Assembly (NCBI RefSeq): GCF_002574545.1
Contig: NZ_NUGT01000091.1
Coordinates: 1 to 49,708 of the forward strand
Length of the DNA: 49,708 nt
DNA from: Bacillus sp. AFS055030
GTDB taxonomy: Bacteria > Bacillota > Bacilli > Bacillales > Bacillaceae_G
Direction: 5' to 3'
The notes beneath the pieces were generated by a model. That model saw nothing but the letters and a program-made list of their open reading frames with translations, searched no databases and was not told the origin of the DNA. Shown one piece after another: positions 34,114 to 42,498 of this stretch. Numbering within the stretch: position 1 is the first letter of the stretch; each line of letters starts with the position of its first letter. The position numbers and the translations under genes were made by a program.

Positions 34114-34731
34114 TTATCGTACTTCGAGAGCAAATTTTAAAAATTGCACGAACAAAATCGATTGTTCTTTCATCATTATTTCCTCCGCTGAGAGTATTGC
34201 ATAATCTAGCGCAAGTCCATCAATAAATGAAACAATCATTCTTCCTAAAATTTCACTATCATACTTCTTACTAAATTCTCTGTTTATCTGTCCTTCTTTT
34301 ATAATATCAGAAAAGATTTTAACCCCTAAAAAATATCGTTCTTTCCCATACTCTTTTCTTCTTTTATCATTTCTACCCGTTATGAAAAACTCTAAATGAA
34401 CTGGTGCCAAAGGATCCATTCGATCATTTGGCACTCTTTTTTCACCGAACATTCTTAATAAAAGTAATTCCCAATATGAATCAACATTTTGCTTCAATAA
34501 TTCACTAGTTTCTTCAGACACTCTTAATAATGACTCAGATAATAGTGATTCAAACACTTCTTCTTTATTAGCAAAGTATTGATATAAGCCACCTCTACTT
34601 ACATTTGCTGCGTCCATCACATGTTTCATCGTCGTTCTTTCATACCCATTTTCGATAAACACTTGTTTTGCTGCTTCTAAAATTTTAGTTCGACGTTGCT
34701 GTTGGTGCTCCTTGCTGACTTTCGGAGACAT
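34114..34731 (-). CDS. TetR-family repressor
   Basis: The 205-residue protein has an N-terminal TetR helix-turn-helix (about residues 10-57: ILEAAKQVFIENGYERTTMKHVMDAANVSRGGLYQYFANKEEVFESLL) and an all-helical ligand/dimer domain. It is the second gene of a unit whose first gene is an MFS exporter; the two frames overlap by 47 bp (34685-34731). GGGGGAAG precedes ATG 34731. Two related 16-bp palindromes in the promoter are the expected operators, so it most likely represses the exporter and itself until a toxic ligand binds. Confidence 0.85.
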   Translation of the reverse strand: MSPKVSKEHQQQRRTKILEAAKQVFIENGYERTTMKHVMDAANVSRGGLYQYFANKEEVFESLLSESLLRVSEETSELLKQNVDSYWELLLLRMFGEKRVPNDRMDPLAPVHLEFFITGRNDKRRKEYGKERYFLGVKIFSDIIKEGQINREFSKKYDSEILGRMIVSFIDGLALDYAILSAEEIMMKEQSILFVQFLKFALEVR

Positions 34732-35953
34732 CTTTCTTCCCCCGCTCTACTCTATTTTTCGTTAAGAATCCTATTAGTGAAACAAATACTAATAGTGAAC
34801 TAGTTAATATAAATGTTGGAATGACACCAAATACTGTCGATAGCCATCCCCCCAATAAAGGTCCGATAATTGTAGCTGTTGTCGTAACACTGCCTATAAC
34901 GCCAAATACTCTGCCAGTTAACTCAACTGGGGTATCGACTTGAACGGAGGCCTGAAAGGGAACAAATACTATACCAGCTGCAAATCCTGCAAACAACCCT
35001 AATAATGGTGCCCAAACAATTGAAAAATTAAGATTAAAATGCGTGAATAAAGCCATCATACCAAAACCAAGTCCGATTCCACAAACCCCAATTAACATTA
35101 AATGATAAGCACGATAATTTGTCTTTTTCGCTAAAATTAAACTCGAAAGAAACATTCCAACACCAGATCCAGTTACTAAATAGCCAAATAAACCTGGTGA
35201 CGCACCTTTAAGTTCCCTAATTAAAACGATAATTTGCGAATCTGATAACTGCAAGATTAAAAGACTAAAACCTAAAAATAACATACCGACTAAAATTTGA
35301 GTATTAGATTTAATAAATGTAACACCTTCCATAAATTCAGTTTTATAGGAAGATTTAGCTTTATCTTTCATTTTTTCCTCTTTAATTTGCTCTATTACTT
35401 TTGGAAGCATGAAAATTAAGATCGCAGAGAAAATAAATGATACTGAATTAATATAAAATACAGGCGTTGTACCAGCTGCCGAAACAAGGATCCCACTCAA
35501 AATCGGTCCGAAAATTTTTGTTGCCGAATCAATCATCGTTGTAATCGACATCGCGCTTTTGATTTCATCATTCGGAACTAGCTCTTTTAACATACCATTT
35601 TTCGCGGGATTAAAAACAGCAGAAAACAATCCAATTGTAAACAAACAAATATAGACCATCCATAAAGTATTTGCTAATGCAAGTAAAACAAATAAACCAG
35701 CACGAACAATATCCGATAAAACCATTAATTGCTTTCGACTAAAACGATCTGCTATCGTTCCCGCAACAGGTCCTAATAAAGCCATCGGTACTGCGAGACA
35801 TAAAATAATAAATGAAACTTCCATTGGAGAAGCATTCCATTTTAATCCTACAAGCGTAATAATCGCAACAATACTTAACCAATCACCAATATTTGAAATC
35901 GCTTGAGCAAACATTAATGTTAAGAAACCTTTATTTCTCCTTAGACCCCTCAT
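34685..35953 (-). CDS. MFS drug/siderophore-type exporter
   Basis: The 422-residue protein is a twelve-helix major facilitator of the MFS_3/EntS-like set. Helix 1 reads LTLMFAQAISNIGDWLSIVAII, GTIADRFSRKQLMVLSDIVRAGLFVLLA holds the motif-A loop, and FNPAKNGMLKELVPNDEI and GLFAGFAAGIVFVPFQASVQ follow. It most likely exports an amphipathic compound; the identity is unknown. AAGGGAG is 9 nt before ATG 35953. The C-terminal 15 codons overlap the repressor gene. Expression is probably controlled by the operators at 35976-36022. Confidence 0.85.
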   Translation of the reverse strand: MRGLRRNKGFLTLMFAQAISNIGDWLSIVAIITLVGLKWNASPMEVSFIILCLAVPMALLGPVAGTIADRFSRKQLMVLSDIVRAGLFVLLALANTLWMVYICLFTIGLFSAVFNPAKNGMLKELVPNDEIKSAMSITTMIDSATKIFGPILSGILVSAAGTTPVFYINSVSFIFSAILIFMLPKVIEQIKEEKMKDKAKSSYKTEFMEGVTFIKSNTQILVGMLFLGFSLLILQLSDSQIIVLIRELKGASPGLFGYLVTGSGVGMFLSSLILAKKTNYRAYHLMLIGVCGIGLGFGMMALFTHFNLNFSIVWAPLLGLFAGFAAGIVFVPFQASVQVDTPVELTGRVFGVIGSVTTTATIIGPLLGGWLSTVFGVIPTFILTSSLLVFVSLIGFLTKNRVERGKKDVSESQQGAPTATSN

Positions 35954-35971
35954 CCCACTTAGCTCCCTTTA

Positions 35972-36029
35972 AAAAACGACATTGATGTCGTTTTTATTTA
36001 ATTATAACGACACTAGTGTCATTTTTCAA
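35972..36029 (-). promoter_or_regulatory. promoter and twin TetR operators of the MFS-TetR unit
   Basis: Minus-strand TTGAAA (36024-36029), 17 bp and TATAAT (36001-36006) form the promoter. Operator B, ACGACACTAGTGTCAT (36007-36022), fills the spacer. Operator A, ACGACATTGATGTCGT (35976-35991, extending to a 24-bp palindrome), lies just downstream of the start point. They share ACGACAYTRRTGTCRT and are 31 bp apart, about three helical turns. Confidence 0.82.
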
Positions 36030-36181
36030 TTGTTTTTTCTGAAAATTAGCTATATTCCTCGTTTAACTTTATTCAAAATTGGCATTAAAAGTATTAAAAT
36101 TTTTTGATTGTATTACTTTGGATCAATTTTTTTCATTGAAATGGCAAGGGGATTGTATATTCTTTTACTGAGGTATCAACC

Positions 36182-36284
36182 TCATGAGGAACTATACAAC
36201 CGTTTTGGGGGATTTTACTTCCCCATAACACCTTCATCAGGAACTATACAGTTGTTTTATTGCACTTTACTCCCATCTCTTATG
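36182..36284 (+). repeat. two tandem 52-bp units of a dispersed non-coding repeat
   Basis: TCATGAGGAACTATACA (36182) and TCATCAGGAACTATACA (36234) start units of 52 bp that agree again at TTTT and TACT(T)CCCCAT. A diverged reverse copy sits at 1-45. An open frame crossing the units (36108-36320) has no ribosome site. The rest of 36030-36349 contains no gene. Confidence 0.55.
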
Positions 36285-36299
36285 CATAATCTCAACACA

Positions 36300-36335
36300 A
36301 AAACCCCACAAGGTCATTAATTTGCCTTGTGGAGT
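36300..36335 (-). terminator. terminator of the VanW-like gene
   Basis: CCACAAGG and CCTTGTGG pair around an 11-nt loop; on the minus strand GGGGTTTTTGTG follows. It lies 15 bp after the VanW stop. Confidence 0.8.
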
Positions 36336-36349
36336 TATCATTGCATGTA

Positions 36350-37327
36350 TTAATCCCCTACTGACTTATTCGGTGGTATGATTTTCCCTTTTCTAGAAGG
36401 ATTAGAATGACGTTTGTCATCTACTGTATTTATTTCTTCAGGTAAACGGGTTGGCGCTATAGGGACATTTCTTACTTCATAATTGATTACATCGGAAGAA
36501 TGAAGCGTGACAATCATACTTCCTCCATATTGTTTTGCTCGAATTAAAATTGGTTGATTATATTTATTTTGAAAACGGAAGTCAGGTCCGTACCAGCTAA
36601 CAGTTGCATCACGTCCTGCTGGTACATATGGGACTCGTCTACTATGGGAATATCTTTCAATAATTTTTAGGCCTGCGCGATCGACTGCATTAAATAGAGT
36701 AGAGGACACTTGACATATTCCTCCTCCTACTCCTTCAGACAATTCTCCTCTGACAATGATTGGTGCTCGTTTATATCCCTTTGCTCCACTTCTCTCTCCT
36801 ACTACTTTATTAAAAGAAAAAATTTCATTTGGGAAAACTACATAATTATCAATTGCTTTTGCTGCAAGTGAAATATTATGAACTCGACTTTTATTATTCG
36901 AATTAAAGTAGGTTACATATTGACCAATTTGTTGGATTCTAATATGAGCTAATAATTCACTATCAACTTTAGGATAAATATCCAACTCTGGCACTTCAAT
37001 TTTAGATGGTCCTTTTCCATAAAAATATGTAGTAAATTTATCCGTAAACTCTTTTTTATATAGCCTGTATCCTACTTGGCCTGGTACAATCCTACCTTGT
37101 TCATTAATAGTAGCATTTATTGGATTACGGTAAATTTGTTGATCAAGCTTTTCAATAAATTGATTAAACTTTTTATCGTTTATCATCGGTGTCCCTGGAA
37201 GTGACATTGTAAAATCTTCGCGATTCACTACTGCAATTGGATGGCCATGTTGAATAACAGTTAAGCTGTTAGGAAGCTCAACTGATTGTGTCAGTAATAA
37301 TAAACTAGCTAGTATTTTTTGTATCAT
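36350..37327 (-). CDS. VanW-family secreted/anchored protein
   Basis: The 325-residue protein has an N-terminal signal (about residues 1-17, ILASLLLLTQSVELP). The VanW domain follows in the second half: NYVVFPNEIFSFNKVVGERS, GYKRAPIIVRGELSEGVGGGICQVSSTLFNA and RVPYVPAGRDATVSWYGPDFRF. VanW was first seen in vancomycin-resistance clusters; here, as in YoaR-like proteins of Bacillus, it lies away from any resistance genes and its function is unknown. The GGICQVSSTL block with its cysteine is invariant in the family. Good ATG 37327 with GGGGTGAAA. Confidence 0.85.
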   Translation of the reverse strand: MIQKILASLLLLTQSVELPNSLTVIQHGHPIAVVNREDFTMSLPGTPMINDKKFNQFIEKLDQQIYRNPINATINEQGRIVPGQVGYRLYKKEFTDKFTTYFYGKGPSKIEVPELDIYPKVDSELLAHIRIQQIGQYVTYFNSNNKSRVHNISLAAKAIDNYVVFPNEIFSFNKVVGERSGAKGYKRAPIIVRGELSEGVGGGICQVSSTLFNAVDRAGLKIIERYSHSRRVPYVPAGRDATVSWYGPDFRFQNKYNQPILIRAKQYGGSMIVTLHSSDVINYEVRNVPIAPTRLPEEINTVDDKRHSNPSRKGKIIPPNKSVGD

Positions 37328-37436
37328 AGTCGAATTTCACCCCAACATTAGTATGAACAAGATTCAATCCTTTCATGTTTTTTCTTTATCGTTCATTTAC
37401 GTATATATCTTCCCACTACCTTTTTCCATAAAAATA

Positions 37437-37461
37437 GAGAAGCACATTAAGTCTTCTCGCG
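37437..37461 (-). terminator. additional hairpin between VanW and APH genes
   Basis: GAGAAG, loop and CTTCTC, followed by TATTTTTATGG on the minus strand. Probably a backup terminator. The rest of 37328-37634 has no visible gene. Confidence 0.4.
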
Positions 37462-37587
37462 GATTTTTACATCTTATTGATTAATTCTGAAGTCATTTTT
37501 ATTTCTATTATTTTTTGTTGTTTTAGTTCTATTTATTCTTGATTGATAGCTTTTTAGCATGTATTAACACTTCACTGAAGTATCAAA

Positions 37588-37618
37588 ATAAAAAAAGAGT
37601 GGCTATTTAAGCAACTCG
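37588..37618 (-). terminator. terminator of the APH-VOC-PatB unit
   Basis: GAGTTGC, TTAAATA and GCCACTC with one mismatch, followed by TTTTTTTATTTT on the minus strand, 17 bp after the APH stop. Confidence 0.65.
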
Positions 37619-37634
37619 TAAATTTTATATTCAA

Positions 37635-38513
37635 TTAAGATTTGAATTCGTTCATGATTGCATTTATTGTATTAAACGATGCTTCTTTTATCGGAGTAGT
37701 ATTTTCTTTATTCTCATTAAATGTAATTAAGGCCTTCCAAAGAGCCCACCCTCTTGTTCTATTCCAAGTATTTTCATCAACGTTTAAAACGTTTTTAAAA
37801 ACGTTTCTACTAATCGAATCAAAAAATGTCCATGCCATTGCTGCATCACATGATGGATCACCTACTCCAAGTATTCCAAAATCAATGACCGCACATAGCT
37901 TGCCATTTTTTACAAGTAAGTTCCCTGGGGCAATGTCACCATGTACCCATACTTGTTCTCCTTCCCATTTGGAACTTAAAGCTGTTTCCCATATTTCTGT
38001 TAGTAAATCTTTGTTAAAAATCTCTTTCGTTTGTTCTATTGAATTTCTAGTTTCTTTGTCGTATACAGCTAAGTTTCCACCTCTAAAAAAATTATGCTTT
38101 CCTGCAATCGGCCCATGTTTTGCATCAATTGACTGGAACTCTTTTAAAAATTGCCCTACATCTTTTGCAAATTGACTTAGGTCACTTATGTTTTCTTTGC
38201 TAGACGCCTCGCCTTCAATCCATTCGTTAATTGTCCATGGCCAAGGATAGTTTTTACTCGGACGTCCTTTTGCTAACGGTTTTGAAATTGGTAAACTTAG
38301 TTTGTTCGCTAAAAAGGGTAACCATTTATGTTCTTTTTCAACTTGAGGAACATAACATTCTGCACTAGGTAATCTAACGCTCATTTGATCACCTAAATGG
38401 AATGTTCTGTTATCATTGCCACTTACTTCAACAGGTTTTATTTCTAAGTGAGACCAAATTGGAAATTGTTCTTTAATTAATTGTTTCACTAATTCAACAT
38501 TTATTTTATCCAT
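37635..38513 (-). CDS. aminoglycoside phosphotransferase-fold kinase
   Basis: The 292-residue APH-family protein has the Brenner-type catalytic loop VWVHGDIAPGNLLVKNG and the metal motif AVIDFGILGVGDPSCDAAMAW. Both are intact, so it is probably an active small-molecule kinase. Homologues are often annotated as aminoglycoside phosphotransferases or MphB-like, but chromosomal Bacillaceae members have unknown substrates and resistance should not be assumed. GGGGGAGATTAA precedes ATG 38513. It is the last gene of a possible three-gene unit with the VOC and PatB-like genes, 46 bp after the VOC gene. Confidence 0.82.
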   Translation of the reverse strand: MDKINVELVKQLIKEQFPIWSHLEIKPVEVSGNDNRTFHLGDQMSVRLPSAECYVPQVEKEHKWLPFLANKLSLPISKPLAKGRPSKNYPWPWTINEWIEGEASSKENISDLSQFAKDVGQFLKEFQSIDAKHGPIAGKHNFFRGGNLAVYDKETRNSIEQTKEIFNKDLLTEIWETALSSKWEGEQVWVHGDIAPGNLLVKNGKLCAVIDFGILGVGDPSCDAAMAWTFFDSISRNVFKNVLNVDENTWNRTRGWALWKALITFNENKENTTPIKEASFNTINAIMNEFKS

Positions 38514-38559
38514 TTAATCTCCCCCCTTTTTGCAATCAAACTATAAAATTATATGTATT

Positions 38560-39009
38560 TTACTTTATAGTTATTAATATGAATGTAACGCCGAACTGAT
38601 CTGTAACTGTTCCGAATGCGGGACTAAATGGTACTGATTCTAACGGGGCAATGACATGTCCACCTTGTTGTAATGATTTAAAAATGCGCTTTGTTTTTTC
38701 CACACTATCGATTGAAAGGTTAATCGTGACTTCTACTTTTTTATTTTCAGAAATAGATGTATTTGCCTGAGAATCTTTATCTATCACTGGTTTTGATTGA
38801 ATAGGGGCATCGAATAACATAAGCTCACTTTCACCGATTTTTAAAATTGCATTTGCAACACTATTTTTTAGTGCTTCTGGACAAGGTATTGGCATTTCAC
38901 CGTATGTTTGTATAGTTAGAACCTCTGCTTCTAGTTCTTTTTCATAAAAATGAACTGCTTCCTTAGCATTCCCAGACATAACAATACATGGTGTTATTTT
39001 TAACGTCAT
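38560..39009 (-). CDS. PhnB-like VOC protein
   Basis: The 149-residue protein is of the glyoxalase/PhnB (3-demethylubiquinone-9 3-methyltransferase-like) branch of VOC: KITPCIVMSGNAKEAVHFYEKELEAEVLTI at the start, ELMLFDA and VTDQFGVTFILI at the end. These small proteins lack a proven common activity. GGAGAGGG is 4 nt before ATG 39009. The gap to the upstream PatB-like gene is 16 bp, so co-transcription is likely. Confidence 0.8.
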   Translation of the reverse strand: MTLKITPCIVMSGNAKEAVHFYEKELEAEVLTIQTYGEMPIPCPEALKNSVANAILKIGESELMLFDAPIQSKPVIDKDSQANTSISENKKVEVTINLSIDSVEKTKRIFKSLQQGGHVIAPLESVPFSPAFGTVTDQFGVTFILITIK

Positions 39010-39025
39010 ATTGCCCTCTCCTTAT

Positions 39026-40204
39026 CTATTTCTTTCTAGCATTTACAGCTTTTTCTAATCGTGACATGGCTTCTTCTAATGTTTTACGTGTACATGCGTA
39101 ATTCAATCTCATAAAACCATCTCCATTTATTCCAAAACCACGACCTTCATTTAATCCTAATTTTGCATCATTAATTATAAATTCGTTTAATTGGTCACCT
39201 TTTAGACCTAAACCTCTAAAATCAAGCCATCCTAGGTATGTCGCTTCTGTAACTCTCATTTTTACTTCTGGAATATTTGTTTTTAAGTAATGATCTATAA
39301 ACTCTGCATTTTCTTTTAAATAAATCAATAATTCATCAAGCCATTTTTCACCTTCGTTATATGCTGCTATAACTGCCTCAATGCCAAAAATATTTAAGTT
39401 TTCTAAACTTGAACGAGCAATTGCATGAGAAAACTCTGTAAATAAATCTTGATTTGGAATAACAGCAAATGACGAAAAAAAGCCTGCAATATTGAATGTT
39501 TTGCTTGGAGACATAAATGTAATACTCATATTTGCTGCATCTTCACTTAATGAATAAAAAGGTGTGTGACTACCTTTTTTGTAGACTAAATCTGCATGTA
39601 TTTCATCTGCAATTACTACAATTTTATTCCTTTTGCATATTTCAAACAAACCTGATAACTCTTCTTTCGACCAGACTCTTCCAACTGGATTTGCAGGACT
39701 ACAAAGAATCATCATTTTAGTTTTAGAAGTGATCTTATTTTCTAAATCTTCTAAATCCATATAGTAATAACCATCTTCTTCAATTAAAGCATTCTCAACG
39801 ATGTTTCTTCCATTATTTCTAATTGTACTGAAAAATGGAAAATAAACTGGTGGCTGAATGATAATTTCATCACCTGGTTTTGTAAAAGCATCTATTGCTA
39901 AATTTAAAGCAGGAACGACACCTGGAACGTTTGTTAACCATTCTCTTTTAATTGATGTACGATAACGTTTACTTGCCCAATTTATTGCTGATTCAAAAAA
40001 TTCTTCAGGTATATGTCCATAACCATAAATAGGATGTTGAGCGCGTTTCGTTATAGCCTCTACAATCCCCGGTGCACATGCAAAATCCATATCGGCAACC
40101 CATAAAGGTAGAACATCCGTACATCCAAATACTCGATCAATTGAGTCCCACTTTGTACTTTTAGTATTTTTTCTATTATGTTCTTCATTAAAGTTAAAGT
40201 TCAT
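39026..40204 (-). CDS. MalY/PatB-type cystathionine beta-lyase/aminotransferase
   Basis: The 392-residue PLP enzyme has the MalY/PatB pattern: WVADMDFACAPGIVEAITKRA near the N-terminus, CSPANPVGRVWSKEELSGL, ADEIHADLVY and the PLP lysine in FMSPSKTFNIAGF. Arg near LNYACTRKTLEEA anchors the substrate carboxylate. The likely reaction is C-S lysis of cystathionine or cysteine conjugates with release of pyruvate and ammonia. ATG 40204 with GGTGGGGGATT is preferred over 40228. It leads the unit PatB-VOC-APH and lies outside the mtn locus. Confidence 0.87.
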   Translation of the reverse strand: MNFNFNEEHNRKNTKSTKWDSIDRVFGCTDVLPLWVADMDFACAPGIVEAITKRAQHPIYGYGHIPEEFFESAINWASKRYRTSIKREWLTNVPGVVPALNLAIDAFTKPGDEIIIQPPVYFPFFSTIRNNGRNIVENALIEEDGYYYMDLEDLENKITSKTKMMILCSPANPVGRVWSKEELSGLFEICKRNKIVVIADEIHADLVYKKGSHTPFYSLSEDAANMSITFMSPSKTFNIAGFFSSFAVIPNQDLFTEFSHAIARSSLENLNIFGIEAVIAAYNEGEKWLDELLIYLKENAEFIDHYLKTNIPEVKMRVTEATYLGWLDFRGLGLKGDQLNEFIINDAKLGLNEGRGFGINGDGFMRLNYACTRKTLEEAMSRLEKAVNARKK

Positions 40205-40330
40205 TATTAATCCCCCACCATTTTTCAATCATCAATAGTATTTTCGTATCGATAATTTATATCCAAATTATACTATTTAACTAGAAAATTCAAATCTTAT
40301 TTTTTATTTTAAAAAGTATGAAACGCCTTG

Positions 40331-40388
40331 CCGAGAATCACACTTTCTTAAAAAGGTGGGGTATATAAAATTCTCTTCTCGGTTTTTA
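40331..40388 (+). terminator. orphan hairpin with T-run
   Basis: CCGAGAA (40331-40337) and TTCTCGG (40376-40382) followed by TTTTT. An alternative GAGAAT/ATTCTC pairing shares the same left arm. No plus-strand gene precedes it; it may end a small RNA. Confidence 0.4.
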
Positions 40389-40477
40389 ATCTTACATGTT
40401 TATTTCAAAATCGATTTATTTTTTTCATCAAGCTAGCAAATAATAATGCACATCTACATGTGAATGGAGGATCTGTA

Positions 40478-40666
40478 ATGAAAAAAGAAGATGAATACAC
40501 TGATGATATGAATCAAATTTTAGAAGTGATCAATGCAAAAGGTGATACTGGTGAATTACTTGAAATTGTAGACAAATATAAACAAGCTGAAAATCCAGAA
40601 TGTAATCATGACCTTTTTTATCAAGAACTAAGAGTAATTGCTGAGGATAGTGTAAAAGAAGATTAA
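40478..40666 (+). CDS. hypothetical 62-residue acidic protein
   Basis: GGAGG is 7 nt before ATG 40478; the frame-mate ATG 40460 would put the ribosome site inside the gene. The protein is acidic and helical (DDMNQILEVINAKG, ELLEIVDKYKQAE, LFYQELRVIAED). It ends at a perfect terminator, so it is an independent transcript. No family recognised; small acidic helical proteins of this kind in Bacillus are often sporulation- or stress-induced, which is only a guess. Confidence 0.65.
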   Translation: MKKEDEYTDDMNQILEVINAKGDTGELLEIVDKYKQAENPECNHDLFYQELRVIAEDSVKED

Positions 40667-40680
40667 CAGTGCGTTAAATA

Positions 40681-40716
40681 AGTAGTGGAATCATATTAGT
40701 TCCACTACTTACTTTT
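40681..40716. terminator. terminator of the 62-residue gene
   Basis: AGTAGTGGAA, a 9-nt loop and TTCCACTACT, then TACTTTTT. Perfect 10-bp stem. Confidence 0.75.
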
Positions 40717-40772
40717 TACGATTATATAAAACAAAATGATTGGTCGATTCGTTATATGTATTTCCAATAAAA

Positions 40773-41384
40773 TTATAAACTATATTCTTCAGTTGGAATT
40801 TTACCTTTTAAAATGTCATATTCAGCTTTCATTTCACCAAACTTTTGTGGATTCCCATGGTCTAATGCATAATCAGGGTGCCAAAGCTTCGTGTATTCCC
40901 TCATTTGTTTCTTCCAAATTTCTTCACTATCATTCGGGTTGAAATACTTAAAATTATGTTTTTTATTTTTCTTAATTGAAGTAGAGTAATTTCTTAAATA
41001 ATCTTCCCAGACTCTAGCCCAATCAACTATTTTCTTTTTATATTCTTTTGCTTTCTCAGCATTTTTCCTTTTTTCTTCTTTCTTCCAATCTTCCATTCTT
41101 TGACTGAAATCTTTAATACCTTGTTTTGAATTTTGCCATCTAAGCTCTGCATCTCTTATTTCTTGATCTGTTATATCCTCAATAACATTTTCATCGTTTA
41201 GCATTTCATTAAGATTTACTTCATTTTCTTTTGAATTTATATGTAGGTCATACATTTCTTCAATCATTTGTTCGATTAATTCAGCACTAGTTTTCCCTGT
41301 AAGTTGGGATAGCTTTTCCAGTTTTTCAGTGGATTCTATTTTAACTTTATGTGTTAAGTAGATGTATTTCGTTTTGTTTCTCAA
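40773..41384 (-). CDS. RHH-like protein with a C-terminal J-domain-like module
   Basis: The 203-residue protein uses TTG 41384 (AAGGAG 9 nt upstream). The N-terminus (about residues 8-45: THKVKIESTEKLEKLSQLTG, then KTSAELIEQMIEEM) looks like a ribbon-helix-helix DNA-binding fold. An acidic/helical linker and a basic coiled-coil-like part follow. The C-terminus (about 155-200) resembles helices II-III of DnaJ: DSEEIWKKQMREYTKLWHPD, HPD tripeptide included, then PQKFGEMKAEYDIL. Helix I of a complete J-domain is not evident. It could recruit DnaK to a DNA-bound or oligomeric target; that is inference from the layout. Confidence 0.6.
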   Translation of the reverse strand: MRNKTKYIYLTHKVKIESTEKLEKLSQLTGKTSAELIEQMIEEMYDLHINSKENEVNLNEMLNDENVIEDITDQEIRDAELRWQNSKQGIKDFSQRMEDWKKEEKRKNAEKAKEYKKKIVDWARVWEDYLRNYSTSIKKNKKHNFKYFNPNDSEEIWKKQMREYTKLWHPDYALDHGNPQKFGEMKAEYDILKGKIPTEEYSL

Positions 41385-41761
41385 GCACCTCAACTCCTTA
41401 ATTAAATGTTACTATACTCCGATATCTCTATATATTAAATAATGAAGTCAATCTTGTTACATTCTTAAGGCTCATCTATTAATTGAAATGGAACTGGTCT
41501 AAAAATAAGCTAATATAAAATATTAATAAGAAAGTAAAACTTATTGGTATTTATGTCTTCATAACTTTTTTTGAAAGCAACTTGATTTTCACAACAAACA
41601 TAGATCTTTTTTTTATTATCAATTTATTTTATTCGATATTAATCTATTGCAACCTTTCTTAATTCAATAATTATTTTTTATCAAGCTTGATAATTTTTTC
41701 GAAATTCTCAACTAGTACAAATTATTTATATAATTTCATTAAATAAATGATTTATTAGGGA
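41385..41761. other. AT-rich gap with a 16-bp palindrome
   Basis: No gene is visible in these 377 bp. TTATCAAGCTTGATAA (41678-41693) is a perfect 16-bp palindrome about 45 bp before a TATAAT-like -10 preceding the RraA-like gene. It is a candidate operator for an unknown regulator. Confidence 0.4.
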
Positions 41762-42379
41762 GTGATTTCTATTATTAATCAATTTAAAAATATACCAACA
41801 ACTTGTATTTCAGATGTAATGGATGGACTAAATAATATGGATCCATCAATAAAACCTATAAAGGAAGAATTTAAATTTACTGGAAGAGCATTGACTGTTA
41901 AAATCCCTGTTGGTGATAACTTAGCTGTATTGAAGGCTATTCGCGAAGCAAATCAAGGAGACGTCATCGTGATCGATGCAAAGGGGGATCAATACCGCGC
42001 AATTGCAGGTGACTTTGTTGTGGGAATGGCACAAACAATGGGTGTTAGTGCCATAGTTGTTGATGGGGTAATCCGGGATGTATGCGGTATTAAAAAATTA
42101 AATTTCCCAGTATTTTGTAAAGGAACAACTGTAGCTGCGAGTGGAAAAATTGGAATAGGTGAAATTAATATACCAATATCATGTGGAGGTGTATCAGTTA
42201 ACCCAGGTGATATTATAGTTGGTGATGCAGATGGAGTAGTTGTAATCCCTCAATCCAAAGCAAAAACGATTTTAGAAAAATCACTAGATAAAATAAAAAA
42301 AGATGAACAAAGAGAAGAACAAGTATCTGGTAATATTGAAGCTATAAAATCGTATATTGATCGTATGCTTTTAAAGTAA
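41762..42379 (+). CDS. RraA-like family protein
   Basis: The 205-residue protein belongs to the RraA/HMG-CHA aldolase-like fold: TTCISDVMDGLNNMDPSIKPI at the start, AGDFVVGMAQTMGVSAIVVDGVIRDV holding the G-x-x-x-R-D active site, and VNPGDIIVGDADGVVVIP near the end. Members are divalent-metal 4-hydroxy-4-methyl-2-oxoglutarate/oxaloacetate lyases, or RNase E inhibitors in enterobacteria; RNase E control is unlikely here. GTG 41762 overlaps the only ribosome site (AGGGAGTGA). An ATT at 41771 has correct 8-nt spacing and could be the real start. Ends in a 16-bp terminator. Confidence 0.83.
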   Translation: MISIINQFKNIPTTCISDVMDGLNNMDPSIKPIKEEFKFTGRALTVKIPVGDNLAVLKAIREANQGDVIVIDAKGDQYRAIAGDFVVGMAQTMGVSAIVVDGVIRDVCGIKKLNFPVFCKGTTVAASGKIGIGEINIPISCGGVSVNPGDIIVGDADGVVVIPQSKAKTILEKSLDKIKKDEQREEQVSGNIEAIKSYIDRMLLK

Positions 42380-42393
42380 ATCGTATTATACTA

Positions 42394-42440
42394 AAAAAAG
42401 TTCTAATCGTTTCTTAGAAGAAACGATTAGAACCTTTTGT
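42394..42440. terminator. strong terminator after the RraA-like gene
   Basis: GTTCTAATCGTTTCTT (42400-42415) pairs fully with AAGAAACGATTAGAAC (42418-42433), flanked by A7 and CTTTT. Works on both strands. Confidence 0.85.
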
Positions 42441-42498
42441 ACGGATTAATAGACTACCAAAATAACCTCCTATGAATTGATAAAATAGGATTTCTCAT

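Noticed and set aside
36108-36320. 70-codon open frame in the 36-kb gap
   Set aside because: No ribosome site, it runs across the tandem repeat units, and its composition is not protein-like.
36350-37327. Vancomycin-resistance locus suggested by VanW and VanZ names
   Set aside because: VanW (36 kb) and VanZ (8 kb) are far apart and no vanHAX ligase/dehydrogenase genes are present.
37642-38175. 177-codon frame opposite the APH gene
   Set aside because: Antisense shadow; the APH frame carries the HGDIAPGN and IDFG motifs.
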